A stretch of 64,000 nt of DNA, from positions 87,393,511 through 87,457,510 of the forward strand of contig CM068832.1 in assembly GCA_028554795.2 (NCBI GenBank), in the 5' to 3' direction. The first letter of the stretch is position 1; the number at the start of each line of letters is the position of its first letter. This document shows positions 32,761-46,023 of the stretch, piece by piece. The position numbers and the translations under genes are program-made. Below the pieces are notes generated by a model that had not been told where the DNA came from, did not search any database, and saw nothing but the letters and a program-made list of their open reading frames with translations. This DNA comes from Sinohyriopsis cumingii. Lineage: Eukaryota; Mollusca; Bivalvia; Unionida; Unionidae.

Positions 32761-32829
32761 GATCCTGAAGAAGCAACTAAAGTCTGAAGAATCAAGTTAT
32801 TTGTTAATCTGTACAACACATCTTGAGAA

Positions 32830-33765
32830 GAATGTTTTCTGAAGTGTATTTAAAATCTGATCATGGGGTCCTTTAGAATGTCTGAACCAATTGTTCTGAC
32901 CATCAGTTTTGTTTGTTCCTCATAAACATAAGATTTGGGCCAGTTGTCATGAGCATTCAGATAGATAAGGGTCTCCTGATTTAAGAGAAAATGAAACAAA
33001 TTGCTCTTTCTGTCTGGTCAATCCAATATGCCGAAGACCAGGGCAGTGGTGTCAGTCAAATTAATTTAAAATGACAAAATAACCATTATAAATGAAACAA
33101 TAAGGATCTGTCCCATTTTGAGATGATTCACATTACTCAACCTATGATATAAGACATTATCGTTACACATATTAACTTGATCTGTTTATCTTCAGAAGGT
33201 ATCCCAGTAGAAGTAAGGTTCCATGTTTTGAGTTGCAATAGAATTTGTATTTCAAGTATGCACATTACTTAGATTTATCATTTTTATCATATGCCATTCC
33301 CATAACAAAATTTAAAAAAATACTTCCACAGTTACTACCTGTCAGATGGATTTTTATTCAGATTGGTTGTATTTCAAATATGCACGTTACAAACAAAGAT
33401 GTATCATTTTTATGGTATGACATTCCCATTTATAACTAAACAAGAAATGCTTCCACACATGACCTGTCAGATGGTGGGTATGTATTCAAGCTTTCATGCC
33501 ATTTCAGGCTGCTTTATTTTCTTTTTTTTATTGCTCAAGAGCATTTGAATCTGAACATTGGGTCTTTCAAAATGGTGGAACCAATTATTTTGTCTATCCA
33601 TTGTGTTTCTTCCTTTTAACAAATTCTTTGCATTTACTGAAATGAAAGTTCAGAATGACACAGATATCATGGTATAAGAGCAAGATAAAAAAGTCACTTT
33701 GTCTCTGTCTGATCCAACATACCAAAGATAACAGAAGTGATGTCAGTAAATTTATTATAAAACAG
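32830..33765. repeat. internally duplicated region (two nested duplications)
   Basis: The block 32,835-33,070 ('atctgatcatggggtccttt', 'ccaattgttctgaccatc', 'gtctggtcaatccaatatgcc', 'ggcagtggtgtcagt') recurs diverged at 33,545-33,745. Between them a ~130-bp unit ('tttgtatttcaagtatgcac ... acctgtcagatgg') is present twice, at about 33,245-33,360 and 33,368-33,475. Confidence 0.65.
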
Positions 33766-34766
33766 ATAACATAGAATTTGGGATGAAATGACATATGTCA
33801 AAGACGTGTGTGCACTTAATGTTTATCAATTATATCTTAGCTAGAATGTCCTCGGGTTTTTTTCAAGTACATCGGTATCAAAACATAATTTATTTACGTC
33901 TTAAGTAGTTTCAAAATGCCAAGTTCAATTCAACCAATGCAAAATGTGAAAACTGCTTGCACTGAGAAAACTGATTAACTGGGGCTTTGTCAGGAAGCTA
34001 TCCACTTAATGGAACAATACTCAGGTGTAGAGATATGTGAAATATAAAATTGCACTCCGTTTATGCTATCCGTATTGTACAGTAGCATGTGATACATTGG
34101 ATGTCCCAGCATTTGTTCTAAATCTTTACAGATAATCAATATGCCATGTTATTAGATGCACTATATTTTGTTTTCAAGAGAGCTGTTTTATTACTGAACA
34201 GATGGATTCACTTAAATGTTGCATGTATTAAAGAATTAGAAAGTGTTTCAGTTCTTATAGCTCTGTAGGATTATTCTTGTTGGTTAGATTCATGCAAAAA
34301 ACCTAGTTATTATAATAATAACTGTATACAGTAGTTCCAATGAAATGCTCAAAGATTTAACAAGTAGATTCATGTACACAAAAGTGTCACCTATATCGCT
34401 GCATTTGTACTTGACCATTTCCATGTACATGTACTACACGGATGTATATATTATATTTCCAACTGGTTGAGGATGTATGATTTTGATGGATGTGGAGTCA
34501 TAGGGCTCAGTACAGTTTTGTATCACGTGCTTTTGATAGTGGTAATGTTGATTCAGAGGAAGATCCTTGTTTTCTTGTAGTGAGGGATCAGACAAAGCAT
34601 TGGGACCAAAACACTTGTCATCTACTGGATGCCATGAGTTATATATTCCATTGTTAAATTATTCAGTACACTATTTGAGTGAAAATCAAATACAAATATG
34701 CATCATTACTATATGAGAAAAAAATCATATACATTTGTACATATCCTACTTATGTAAGAAACAGTA
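33766..34766. other. non-coding DNA
   Basis: AT-rich sequence without recognisable features. Confidence 0.45.
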
Positions 34767-35992
34767 CAGTGGTCCCCCACTTATACGGCCACCTGTTCTG
34801 CACTAGGAACGTGGCATTATAAGATGGGTGGTCCTTCCAGAGGGGGACTAAATTTTATGTGAGAAGTATATGTAATGGACATAATAAGAAAGCTACATAC
34901 TTCAAAGCATTTAATATCTTTGTTTAAAAGTAACAATAATTATTAAAAGGTTCTTATTGTTATAATAATAGACTTAATTCAACTAAATATACATTAATAG
35001 TTCTTATTCTTGGCACAAGCATGATATGCAAGTGAGTATTGTTGTAATACACATTGCAAAACCATTCAAAAACATCATTTGAATCTTGGTACATACATCA
35101 TTCTCTTTCCATTTGTTCCATTTTCCCATTGCTGCTGAATAACCTCCTTAATAATTAAGACATAGTTTATTCAAGTCATTTCTACATAAAATTGCTCGGC
35201 AAGTCCCCACTCACCAATGCACCCAATGTTGTCAAGTTGTCAATAACCGACTTACTTCTAAAATAATATGTTTCCATTTACGTGATTGCATGGTAATGTT
35301 TGGTAAAGATTTATTCAGATGTTGCTAACTGTATGCAATTTAATTATGCAGATTAAACTTTTGTTGAGTGGATGAAATGCCTTCTTCAAAAAGGAAGCGA
35401 TAAATGTGTTGTCACGTGATTTTTTTGGTGTTTGTCTGTACCCTGATTTGTTCAAGGTTAATTTCACAGTTTGTGTCTGTGCATGTTAATGCACAAAATC
35501 TATTTTTAGCCCATGCTAACCCTGTTATGATCTTGACAATTATGTCCAATTGTAATCATCAAAGAGAAGAACTTGACAGATGTGTAAAGCCCAAATCTCC
35601 TAACATTATTGAGCCCATTTCCTCTAAATGATGGCTTTTATAGATAATGATAAGATATCAATCTTAGTGTTACATATACTTTAGTCAACACTTCTTTCAG
35701 TAACGGAAACTTGACTTTGGGATACATGTATCAACAACTGAGATTATCTGATTACTTACATTACATCATGATATGAATTAATTAGTGGTTCTGAATACAT
35801 TGAAAAAAAAGTGGCCGCTCGTGAGGGGAACATTTTGTGTACTTGTACTTACATGCTGGCCGCTTGTTGCGTTAGAGGGGTGGCCATTCTTGAGGTGTAC
35901 TTTTGAACACAATCTTGTCGGTGCCATTGGAATCTGGTCATAAGAAGCGGGTGGCCGCTGGTCAGGGGGGCCATTCAAGAGGGGGACTACTG
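34767..35992. mobile_element. pogo/Tigger-like (Tc1/mariner superfamily) DNA transposon, decayed
   Basis: The left end cagtggtcccccacttatac and the right end gagggggactactg form inverted termini (CAGTRGTCCCCC), flanked by TA on both sides (34,765-34,766 and 35,993-35,994), the target duplication of this superfamily. Subterminal GC-rich 'ggtggccgctggtcagg' motifs repeat on the right side. At about 35,377 the + strand starts MPSSKRKR and then stops; pogo/Tigger transposases commonly begin with a similar basic phrase, so this is probably the remnant of the transposase start. At 1,226 bp it is shorter than autonomous members and no DDE core is readable. Confidence 0.75.
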
Positions 35993-36344
35993 TATTTGCA
36001 TTTGCACAAATTCCACACCTTGTGTAAATCCATACTGTTTGGGTAAATTCATATACTTTGACAGCCTTAATGTAGATTAATCATTGTTGATTTGTGATGA
36101 TTAATTTCAATAACATGGATCATCCAGGGTGATATTTTCATAAGTCAACCATATTTTTTTATAATCTCATCCATTGAGTTCTTCTCTTTGATGTTCAAGA
36201 CTGGAAATATTTAGTCACATTCTGACAGCAACAGTCACAATCGAAAGTCTGAATTAGGTCGTAATGATAAGTGCAATATAACACTTTAACAAGAATTCAT
36301 TATATCCCTCGAAAATCATTAATAGTGCATGTATATGTATCTGT

Positions 36345-36646
36345 GCGCAATTTGGATTTTTAACAAAGTTTTTTTTAAAAATCAGTCATATCGCTAAGAT
36401 GTCCGCAGTGTGGCAGTTTACAGTGATGTCTAGCACTGGGGTGTCATGCCGAATACATGTAGCATGTTGTGCAACCCAGTCATATTATCCTGATGCCAAG
36501 CCGCCCAGTTATAACACTAACCTCTTAATGCTGTGGACTAAGTGAGGCAGCTGCTAGTACCATTTTTATGAGTCTTTCATATGAATCAAACCTATATCCT
36601 CCCCCATCCGGCGTAAATTCTCTAACCACTAAGGTCATCAGAGTGG
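36345..36646 (-). repeat. tRNA-derived SINE, family 2
   Basis: The copy contains the body phrases 'cagtcatatcgctaagatgt', 'gtgatgtctagcactggggt' and 'cctctaatgctg'-like text, then 'tctctaaccactaaggtcat' (A box complement) and 'cagagtgg' at the head. It is more diverged than the 12.3-kb and 43.5-kb copies, and the B box is damaged. Confidence 0.8.
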
Positions 36647-37756
36647 TAAGCACATCCAAGTACAGAATGTGACTATGTATGACTAGAGGTACATGATAAT
36701 TTGGAAATACCAGTTTACTGAGATAACTATTTAAGGTTGTATGTACCACTGTACTTTTTCACTGTACTTGCATGCAGTAGTTTCCATCAGTAAGGAATAT
36801 ATGGAAAATCTAGAGTGTGCCTCATTATGAATTTATCTAATAGCATGATTTAATTTTTCATGCAAAAATAATTAAAAAATGTATTGCTTATTCTTACAAA
36901 ACAATTGTATTTGTATCAAACTTATTTTAAATATGGCAAATATAATCATATTTATAATCCTTGAATCACATGCTAGACATGTGCAATCAAATGGAAATGT
37001 GATACCGAAATGGGATGTTGTAAAATATATATGGACCAAGTGCAACGTTTGGAAAAATATCGGATTTAGAGAAAAGAAGTCATTTTTAGTTATTTACAAG
37101 CATATGTATTTCTTTGTAACACTGTTAATTATTCTAGGGTGGTAAGGAGAGTACTTGTCTCTTGTTTGATTATTATGCAATTGCTTAAGTCCTTTAAATA
37201 TTTCCTCACTCCTGAGTAAATGTGTTTTAAGTTTACTGGATGTTTAAATGCCCTCTCTGATAATTATCTTGCCTGGGTATTGGCATCCCACTCAAAGTTT
37301 CCATCTCTATTATCACAGTAGTGTAGCTAGTATTATATGAATATAACTAGTAAATTGTAGGCTTCAGTGTCAACGCTTCCTATTATCAACAACTCTCTAA
37401 TTTCAGCAAAATGCCTTTCACAGGGTATTTCTGAAAGTGTAAGCTTAATCATCCCACCATGGTTACAGTGTCTAGATTACAATTTAATAGCTATTAATAT
37501 GCACAGTAAATCCATCTACTCTTAGATAATTTCAGGGCTGACAAGGGAGGTTGCAATTTTCTTTTGAGCTGAGATTGTAAAAAATTCAGTCGCAAGATAG
37601 TTATTTTTTTAAAAATATAATGGGTTTAATAGACTGGGATTTTTGCCATAAATCAGTGCAAGATATTTTTCACCTCTTGAAAGGAGGAACCGTTTTAATA
37701 AAACAGTGTCAGGACCCTGCCAACAACATACAATCGTTGGTCATTGATACAAATGC
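36647..37756. other. non-coding DNA
   Basis: No feature recognised. This is the region downstream of the minus-strand hot-dog gene. Confidence 0.4.
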
Positions 37757-37960
37757 AGTATACCATGGTATGTATCATGGTATATTTAGAAATACTATGA
37801 CATACCATGGTACAAACCTTTTGTAGTACCCAGCTCTTTTCATGACCATAACACAGAATATGATATGGACATAAACAAATAACAGTATAATTCCAAGCAA
37901 TCTGGTATATATGGATATAAGCAAATAACAGTATAATTCCAAGCAATCTGGTATAACATT
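37757..37960. repeat. palindrome and 50-bp tandem duplication
   Basis: 'taccatggtatgtatcatgg' at about 37,761 is partly mirrored by 'acataccatggta' at about 37,801. From about 37,866 a unit of roughly 50 bp ('ataa(a/g)caaataacagtataattccaagcaatctggtat') occurs twice in tandem. Confidence 0.7.
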
Positions 37961-38037
37961 CATTCATGTTTACCTCAATAAAACAATGTCTGCAACATCG
38001 TTTCAAAATTTAACCAGGCAATGGTTCATAGTTAAAC

Positions 38038-38792
38038 CTACAACTGACATGTAGCCAAAGATGAGTGATAGTCAATTATACACTGAAATATGCACTTGTC
38101 TCCTTTATAAATATGTGATGTAATTCTATTGTCTACATGATCTTCCCTCCATATGTGAACAACTAGATTGTCTCCCTCTAAACTCTCTCCCAGATAGAGC
38201 ATCTCCAAACGCTTGATCCAGTTTCTGCAAATGTTTTTCTTGCCCTTGAAATGGCCCTGACTGATATGATTATTTACTGAGTTGATGCAATACATAGGAT
38301 ATGATAGCCAGTTTGTGTGTTGATTCTCATCTGTATCATTATGCACCACTATTACATTTGAAATGAGAGTGTCATGTGGTCTACCCAAAATTACAAACGT
38401 GTACTGTTTCTTGCCAACCGCAAACTTTTCATACTTATTCTTCCACCAGTCTGGAAGTCTGGTGGGTTGACGTGTTTTGTTATCTACTAGCACTACCTGA
38501 TACTGGCAGTTTAGTAGAATCTGTCCATGGACAGTGGAAGTACTAGTATGACTTTCATATGACGTATTTCCAATATAACCTAGCCACATTTTATGGATAA
38601 ACTGACTTTTAGAGGTAGCTGGCAAATAAAAGTTCTGAGAAATGTTTACAATAGAGCCAATGGAAAATGTCAGCTTTTTATCTACAAGCCTTGCAAAGTC
38701 CAGAAAACCCTGTCCATAGGTTGTAACAGTATACCATGCCAGGTTCTCTGCAACCTCCGTTTTCTTGAGGAATTGGAATACTTCAGAGATGG
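38038..38792 (-). CDS. double hot-dog (thioesterase-like) protein, last exon
   Basis: This is the last and largest exon (752 coding bases plus stop) of a host gene on the minus strand. The acceptor is a strong polypyrimidine tract ending cag at 38,793-38,795, and the first two bases complete a Ser codon with the preceding exon. Joined with 49,094-49,212 and 51,556-51,623, all phases fit and give 313 residues. The product shows two hot-dog repeats. Repeat one has 'KLTFSIGSIVNISQNFYLPA' and 'MWLGYIGNTSYESH', then 'QVVLVDNKTRQPTRLPDWW'. Repeat two starts ISNVIVVHNDTDENQHTNWL and has 'KRLEMLYLGESLEGDNL'. 'DTDENQHTNWLSY' matches the 4HBT-type signature (D-x-GH-NN-Y), with the Asp conserved. Acyl-CoA or acyl-ACP thioesterase activity is inferred. 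No signal or transmembrane segment is seen. Confidence 0.8.
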
Positions 38793-38949
38793 CTGAAAAA
38801 AAAATAACATATTGACTACCTTGCCACAGTATGGAAATTAATCAGTTCTGGCTTGTTCCTTTTGTGATCTATTAATATGTTGCCCTCAATTTAACTCAGC
38901 CCCTATTATCTGACAGAGATGACAGTGGATTCTTTTAAGATAGGCATCC

Positions 38950-40860
38950 ACCATATGGTACAGTGAATATCATGGAGATGATAATAGGTCCTAATAATAC
39001 TGGGTTCCACAATATACAAGTCTCTGGTATAAGGTGGAGATGGCCATGGATCGTATTACTATGAGGTGCCTTGATACAACACACATTACTATATCATGCA
39101 GAAGACCATGGATCATATTACCATGACAGGAAACTCAATATAACATATACCATAATATATCATGGAGATGGTCATAGAATGTGTTACTATGAGGTAACCT
39201 AATAAATATACCACACTCCATAATAGATCATATAAATACCAATGGATCATATTACTAAGAGGCGACCAATTATATATCACATACCATAATATATCATACA
39301 AAATAGCCATGGATCATATTACTATGAGGTGACCAATTATATATCACATACCATAATATATCATACAAAATAGCCATGGATCATATTACTATGAGGTGAC
39401 CAATTATATATCACATACCATAATATATCATACAAAATAGCCATGGATCATATTACTATGAGGTGACCAATTATATATCACATACCATAATATATCATAC
39501 TAAATAGCCTTGGATCATATTACTATGAGGTGACCAATTACATATCACACACCATAATATATTATATAAATAGCCATGGATCATATTACTAAGAGGTGAC
39601 CAATTATATGTCACACACCATAATATATCATACAAAATAGCCATGGATCATATTACTATGAGGTGACCAATTATATATCACAAACCATAATATATTATAT
39701 AAATAACCACGGATCATATTACTATGAGGTGACCAATTATATATCACACACCATAATATATCATACAAAATAGCCTTGGATCATATTACTATGAGGTGAC
39801 CAATTATATATCACATACCATAATATATCATACAAAATAGCCATGGATCATATTACTATGAGGTGACCAATTATATATCACATACCATAATATATCATAC
39901 AAAATAGCCATGGATCATATTACTATGAGGTGACCAATTATATATTACATACCATAATATATCATACAAAATAGCCATGGATCATATTACTATGAGGTGA
40001 CCAATTATATATCACATACCATAATATATCATACAAAATAGCCTTGGATCATATTACTATGAGGTGACCAATTATATATCACATACCATAATATATCATA
40101 CAAAATAGCCATGGATCATATTACTATGAGGTGACCAATTATATATCACAAACCATAATATATTATATAAATAGCCATGGATCATATTACTATGAGGTGA
40201 CCAATTATATATCACATACCATAATATATCATACAAAACAGCCATGGTTCATATTACTATGAGGTGACCAAGATATATCACATACCATAATATATCATAG
40301 AAATAGCCATGGATCATATTACTAAGAGATGACCAAGATATATCACATACCATAATATATCATAGAAATAGCCATGGATCATATTACTATGAGGTGACCG
40401 ATTATATATCACACACCATAATATATTATATAAACAGCCATGGATCATATTACTGTGAGGTGACCAATTATATATCACACACCATAATATATCATACAAA
40501 ACAGCCATGAATCATATTACTAAGAGGTGACCAAGTACATGTATATATCACACACCATAATATATCATAGAAATAGCTATGGATCATATTACTAAGAGAT
40601 GACCAAGATATATCACATACCATAATATATCCCAGAAATAGCCATGGATCATATTACTAAGAGATGACCAAGATATATTACATACCATAATATATCATAG
40701 AAATAGCATGGATCATATTACTAAGAGATGACCAAGATATATCACATACCATAATATATCATACAAAATAGCCATGTATCATATTACTAAGAGGTGACCA
40801 ATTATATATCACACACCATAATAGATCATAGAAAAAAGCCATGGATCATATTACTATGAA
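38950..40860. repeat. 67-bp satellite, about 28 copies
   Basis: The unit reads 'ccatggatcatattactatg' + 'aggtgaccaattatatatca' + 'cataccataatatatcatac' + 'aaaatag'. Successive ccatgg starts at 39,307 and 39,374 give the 67-bp period. The central copies are nearly identical, while edge copies (38,950-39,290 and after 40,500) are more diverged, as expected for unequal exchange. It lies in the intron of the hot-dog gene. Confidence 0.95.
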
Positions 40861-41394
40861 TGGAAATAACAATTTATAAAGGTATCACTGCTATATAATC
40901 ATGTTAACCTAATTTCTTACAAAATAAGGGTACAAGACAATTAATTCAAAGTCATGGGACCAATTGTACACACGGGAACTGTTAGATGTAAATGACAAAA
41001 TATATGTCAATTTTGAAGGTAATTCATGAAAGCTATGATTTTAGTTAAACACAAAATAAGTCTAATATTTAATGCCACAATGACAAATCTGGTGAAAATC
41101 TTGAAATTAAATGTCTATTGCATATCAACTCGATTGACGATAGACAGAGCTTATTACCTGTAAAGTATTCAATACAATAATTCCTACACTGTCTACAGAC
41201 ACTGAGTCAGAATAAAATGTTCTTTAAAATGTTTAAATTGGAGAAACTAACATGTGATATGTGTCATTATGCACTGAGGTTGCTATGGTTATTCCTGAGA
41301 ATGTCATAATATAAGTGTAATAAGGATCTGTGCAGAAAAAGTTTCTTATAGCTTCATCCAGTCAAATATTGGAGTTGTAGATACCATTTCAGCT
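40861..41394. other. intronic DNA, nothing recognised
   Basis: This is a spacer between two satellite arrays, inside the same intron. Confidence 0.4.
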
Positions 41395-42545
41395 AGTTAC
41401 ATATGCCAGTGGTTGATGAGGAATGAAGTGGTTGATGACCCTGGGATAGCAAAGATGCATCAGAGTGTTGAATGGCTGACAACCCTGGGTTAATGAAGAT
41501 TATCAGAGTGTGAAGTGGCTGACAACCCTGTGATAGTAAAGATTCATCAGAGTGTTAAGTGGCTGACAACCTTGAGATAGTAAAGATGCATTAGAGTGTA
41601 AAGTGGCCAACAACCCTGGGATAGCAAAGATGCACTGGAGGGTGAAGTGATTGATGACCCAGGGCTATTGAAGATGCATCAGAGTGAGAAGTGGCTGACA
41701 ACCATCGGATAGTGAAGATGCATTATAATGTGAAATTGCTGATAACCCAAGGCTGGTGAAGATACATCAGAGTGTGAAGTGGTTGACCAGTGTAGACTAG
41801 CATAGATGGATTTAAGTTGAAGTGGTCAGCAACCCTTGGATAGTGAAGATAAATTTTAGTATGAAGTGATTGACAACCCTGCAAAAAAATGCATCAGAGT
41901 GAGAAGTGGTGACAACCCTGGGACTGTAAAGATACATCTTAGTATGAAGTGGTTGACAACCCTGCAAAAAAATGCATCAGAGTGAGAAGTGGTGACAACC
42001 CTGGGACTGTAAAGATACATCTTAGTGTGAAGTGGTTGACAACCCTGCAAAAAATGCATTAGAGTGAGAAGAGGTTGACAACCCTGGGATTGTAAAGACA
42101 CATCTTAGTGTGAAGTGGTTGACAACCCTGCAAAAAATGCATTAGAGTGAGAAGAGGTTGACAACCCTGGGATTGTAAAGATACATCAGAGTGTGAAGTG
42201 GTTGACAACCCTTGGATAGCCAAGATGCATCAGAGTATCAATGGGTGACATGGTTGACTACCCTGAGATAGCAAAGATACATCAGAGTGTGAAGTGGTTG
42301 ACTACCCTGGGATAGAAATGGTACATCTTAGTGTGAAGTGGCTGATAACCCTGGGATAGCAAAATGCATCAGAGTGTGAAGTGGTTGACAACAATGAGTT
42401 AGTAAAAAAGCATCAGAATGTTAAATTGTTGATGACCATGAGCTAGCAAATATGTGACAGTGTGAAATGGTTCATGACTCTGAGCTAGCATAGATGTGTC
42501 AGTGTGAAATGAGTGATAAACCTGAGCTTTTGAACATGTGTCAGA
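41395..42545. repeat. 44-bp satellite, about 26 copies
   Basis: The unit reads 'gatgcatcagagtgtgaagt' + 'ggttgacaaccctgggatag' + 'caaa'. Copies differ by 10-20%. A higher-order unit of two copies ('...cctgcaaaaaaatgcatcagagtgagaag...') is repeated about four times between 41,875 and 42,170. Confidence 0.92.
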
Positions 42546-43254
42546 CTACTTTAACAGGATGATAAGCATATGGTGACTTCACATAAAAAATGTCTACCAA
42601 GTTTTATGTGTTGTTATCCTAAGCGGCAAGACTATGTGTACACATGGGAATTAATATTATAGTAAATCCCCATCAGATGGAGCATATTGGGATCATTAAG
42701 GACTTTATATTTTCTGCAAACTAGTTTCCTTCTTGAAATCCCCCTGCCTTTACTTTGGACCTTTTAAACCCAGAATTGACGTGTTTTCGCTGCATGTCAT
42801 CTCATAAGTCAATTAAATGTAAGTGGAAGAAAACTTATGCAGTTGTTGGAACTATGTTTTCTTCTACAATACCAATGAATTTAAATACTGAATTATTCAT
42901 TCCAGAGTAAATACATTTTCCCATGACTCCAACGCAGGCATACAAACAGTTTTCAGAAATGTACATGGTAAAAAATTCAAGATATTAAATAGGGAAGAAA
43001 CTGATCATTATTAAAATGAACTATAAGAGATTTCTTCAGATTTCATTCTAGTATTAGGAGCTTTTGATAATACTGTTCTCATGCACAAACTGTCGCAACA
43101 TCAACAACTGTAAAAATGAATATATATATGACACTTTATCATACTAACGTAAAAATGAAAATATATATGACACTGAATACAGGTATTCGATAGATAACAC
43201 TAGTTAGCATGAGTGTTTGTTCATGTTACAAATGTACTCAAAAGATGCTGCTTT
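42546..43254. other. intronic DNA, nothing recognised
   Basis: A short duplication (aaaatgaa(t/a)atatatatgacact) occurs at about 43,112 and 43,152. Otherwise no feature. Confidence 0.4.
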
Positions 43255-43505
43255 ATTTTGCATGTGTATGTGTGCCACAGAATGTAGGTACTCCAAGGAT
43301 AAAGCTATAGTTTGCATGGGAATGGGCTTTGTGAAGTAACAGTACACCAAGGATATAGCTACAGTTGACATGGGTATTGGCTTTGTGGAATATGGGTACT
43401 CCAAAGATAAACCATGGGCATGGGCTTTGTGGAATATGGGTACTCCAAGGATAAAACAGAAATATATACGGTTACTCCAAGGATATAGCTATAGTTTGCA
43501 TGGGG

Positions 43506-43831
43506 TGTGATGTGATGTGATGTGATTTTGATTTTTAACGTAGCTTTAACAATTTTTCAGTCATATCGCTACGATGTCTGCAATGTGGCAGTTTATAGTG
43601 ATGTCTAGCACTGGGGCATCATGCAGCAGACATGTAGCATGATGTCCCACCCAATAACATTATCCTGACACCAGGCCGACCAGTCCTAACACTAACCTCT
43701 TAATGCTGAACGCCAAGCGAGGCAGCTGTTAGTACCATTTTTTAAGTCTCTGGTATGACTCAGCCGGGGATCAAAGCCACGACCTCCCGCATCCGAGGTG
43801 GATGCTCTAACCACTAGGCCACCGGAGTGGT
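43506..43831 (-). repeat. tRNA-derived SINE, family 2, inserted in the satellite
   Basis: A complete copy. The head (complement of ccactccggtggcctagtgg) lies at 43,812-43,831, the B box 'ggatcaaagcc' complement at about 43,768, and the body ends in a (tgtga)n-like tail at 43,506-43,526. The flanks agtttgcatgggg (43,493-43,505) and agtttgtatgggg (43,833-43,845) form a ~13-bp target duplication with one change. Confidence 0.88.
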
Positions 43832-43973
43832 CAGTTTGTATGGGGATGTACATTGTGGAATATGGGTACTCCAACAGTAAAGCTATAGTTGGCATGGGTA
43901 GTGGCTTTGTGGAATATGGGTACTCCAAGGATAAACCATGGGCATAGACTTTGTGGAATATGGGTACTCTAAG

Positions 43974-45227
43974 TAGGGCTGTCAAAAATCAAGAAAAACC
44001 AACCCGGGTACCCGTTGCGAAATTTAACGGGTACCCGGGTACCCGTTAGCACATGAATGACATGTACAACCGTAGACCAACTAATTGTTATCCCCATTTC
44101 TTTAATATTTTGTATGGAGATAGAGGCTAACCGTGTAATGCACTACTCGGTCTGATGCGTCCGCACTGATGTAGCTGCGAATGATCTGACCGCACGCTAT
44201 TAATTAATAAATTTATTTAGAATGACCATTGTACACAGATGGTAGGTATAATCCAACTTTTAATGATCACTGTGATCAGCCGCGTTAAATCCTTTAGAAC
44301 ACTCACCTTTTTTAAAGTATAAGTCCTTGTTAGAACAGACCACGTTTATTCACCGGCTTTTGACCGCAGATTTGAATTACCCACGCATGCGTGTAAAGCA
44401 GCTTTACCACATGTCAAGAGTAATGCGTTAAAACCGTCTTTGTGTGTGTGTGTGTGTGTGTGAGTGAGAGAGTGAGATAATATTACTAAGAGTCACTATA
44501 ATAACTGTTTTGTTCGACACATGAAGCTCTTCTAAAATGGCAATAACAAATAGGGCTATTATGCCCCACTTATACCACGTGACCACGCAGTCCCAGAAGT
44601 GATATTATTTTGGAATTATAATTCTTAAGATAGTTATGATAAAAACGTAGTAGTATCGAAAGAAGAAATATCAGTATATGTATGATGGCTAACTTTCAAA
44701 CTTAGCAGAGCTAGTCAACTAGAAAAACAACGAGCTGCTCAAAGATTACTTTGAGGCATTACGAAGATTTCAAGGTGTCTAGGTGATAATTGTTCATAAT
44801 ATAAATTGTGGGATTTCTTTGACATGTGTGTTCGGAAATCAAAGGTATCCATCTGGATTTCATTAAAAGAGCACGCAATGTACCGATCATTTAGCACCCA
44901 CAATCAATAGTTATTGTCTACAAAGAGGTTTATTACCTGTAGAACAATGCTATGTTTTAACCTTGGTATATAATGCCTCGGGATAACGGTTTGTCCTGTT
45001 GCACAATGCCAATGAATTTTATTAATCCAAACAGACTCTCTGATGTATTGTTTATTTATATTAAGCAGGGATCTGGTTTCTAATTAAAGCCATAGCTGTC
45101 ACACCTGTTTGAAGTGGTTGGCGAGTGTGGCGATTTTTTTTTATGGGTACCCGCGTTTACGTTTCAATACCCGGGTTTTTCAATATGGTCGGGTACCCGG
45201 GTACCTGAGTACCCGTTGACAGCCCTA
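43974..45227. mobile_element. non-autonomous hAT-type DNA transposon
   Basis: The ends TAGGGCTGTCAA and TTGACAGCCCTA are perfect 12-bp inverted repeats. The 8-bp flanks actctaag (43,966-43,973) and actccaag (45,228-45,235) are a target duplication with one difference, diagnostic of the hAT superfamily, and the insertion splits a satellite unit. Both subterminal regions carry clusters of the palindrome GGGTACCC (about 44,014-44,046 and 45,146-45,213), probably transposase binding sites (inference). The 1.25-kb interior has a (GT)n run at about 44,443-44,462 and no transposase frame, so it depends on an autonomous relative. Confidence 0.88.
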
Positions 45228-46023
45228 ACTCCAAGGATACACCATGGGCTTGGGCTTTGTGGAATATGGGTACTCCAAGAGTAAAGCTATAGTTGGCATG
45301 GGTACTGGCTTTGTGGAATAAATGTACTCCAAGGATAAACCTTGAGTATGGGCTTTGTGGAACATGGGTACTCACAGGATATAGCTATAGTTGGTATGGG
45401 TATTGGCTTTGTTGAATATGGGTACACCAACGATAAACCATGAGTATGGGCTTTGTGGAATATTGGTACTCCAAGGATAAACCATGAGTATGAGCTTTGT
45501 GGAATATGTGTACTCAGTGATATAGCTATAGTTGGCATGGGTACTGGATTTGTGGAGTATGGGTACTCCAAGGATATAGCTATAGTTGGCATGGATACTG
45601 GCTTTGTTGAATATGGGTACTCCAAGGATAAACCATGTTCATGGGCTTTCTGGAATATGGGTACTCCAAGGATTAACCATGTGTATGGGCTTTGTGGAAT
45701 ATGGGTACTCCAAGGATACAGCTATAGTTGGCATGGGTATTGGCTTTGTTGAATATGGGTTCTCCAAGGATAAACCATGGGCATTGGCTTTCTGGAATAT
45801 GGGTACTCCAATGATTAACCATGTGTATGGGCTTTGTGGAATATGGGTACTCCAAGGATATAGCTATAGTTGGCATGGGTATTGGATTTGTGGAATATGG
45901 ATAAGCCAAGAATAGAACTATAACTGGCATGGATACTGGCTTTGTGGAATATGGGTACTCCAATGATAAAGGTATAGTTGGCATGGGAACTGGCTTTGTG
46001 GAATATGTGTACTCCAAGGATAA

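Noticed and set aside
32367-32819. Frames reading LLAEWGRQLLHSF repeats in three overlapping frames
   Set aside because: They are translations of the ~39-bp minisatellite.
39113-40508. Frames like MAILYDILWYVIYNWSP
   Set aside because: By-product of the 67-bp satellite, whose period is not a multiple of three, so no long repeat protein can be encoded.
39040-42545. CRISPR-like array
   Set aside because: Units are directly tandem without unique spacers, and the context is eukaryotic.
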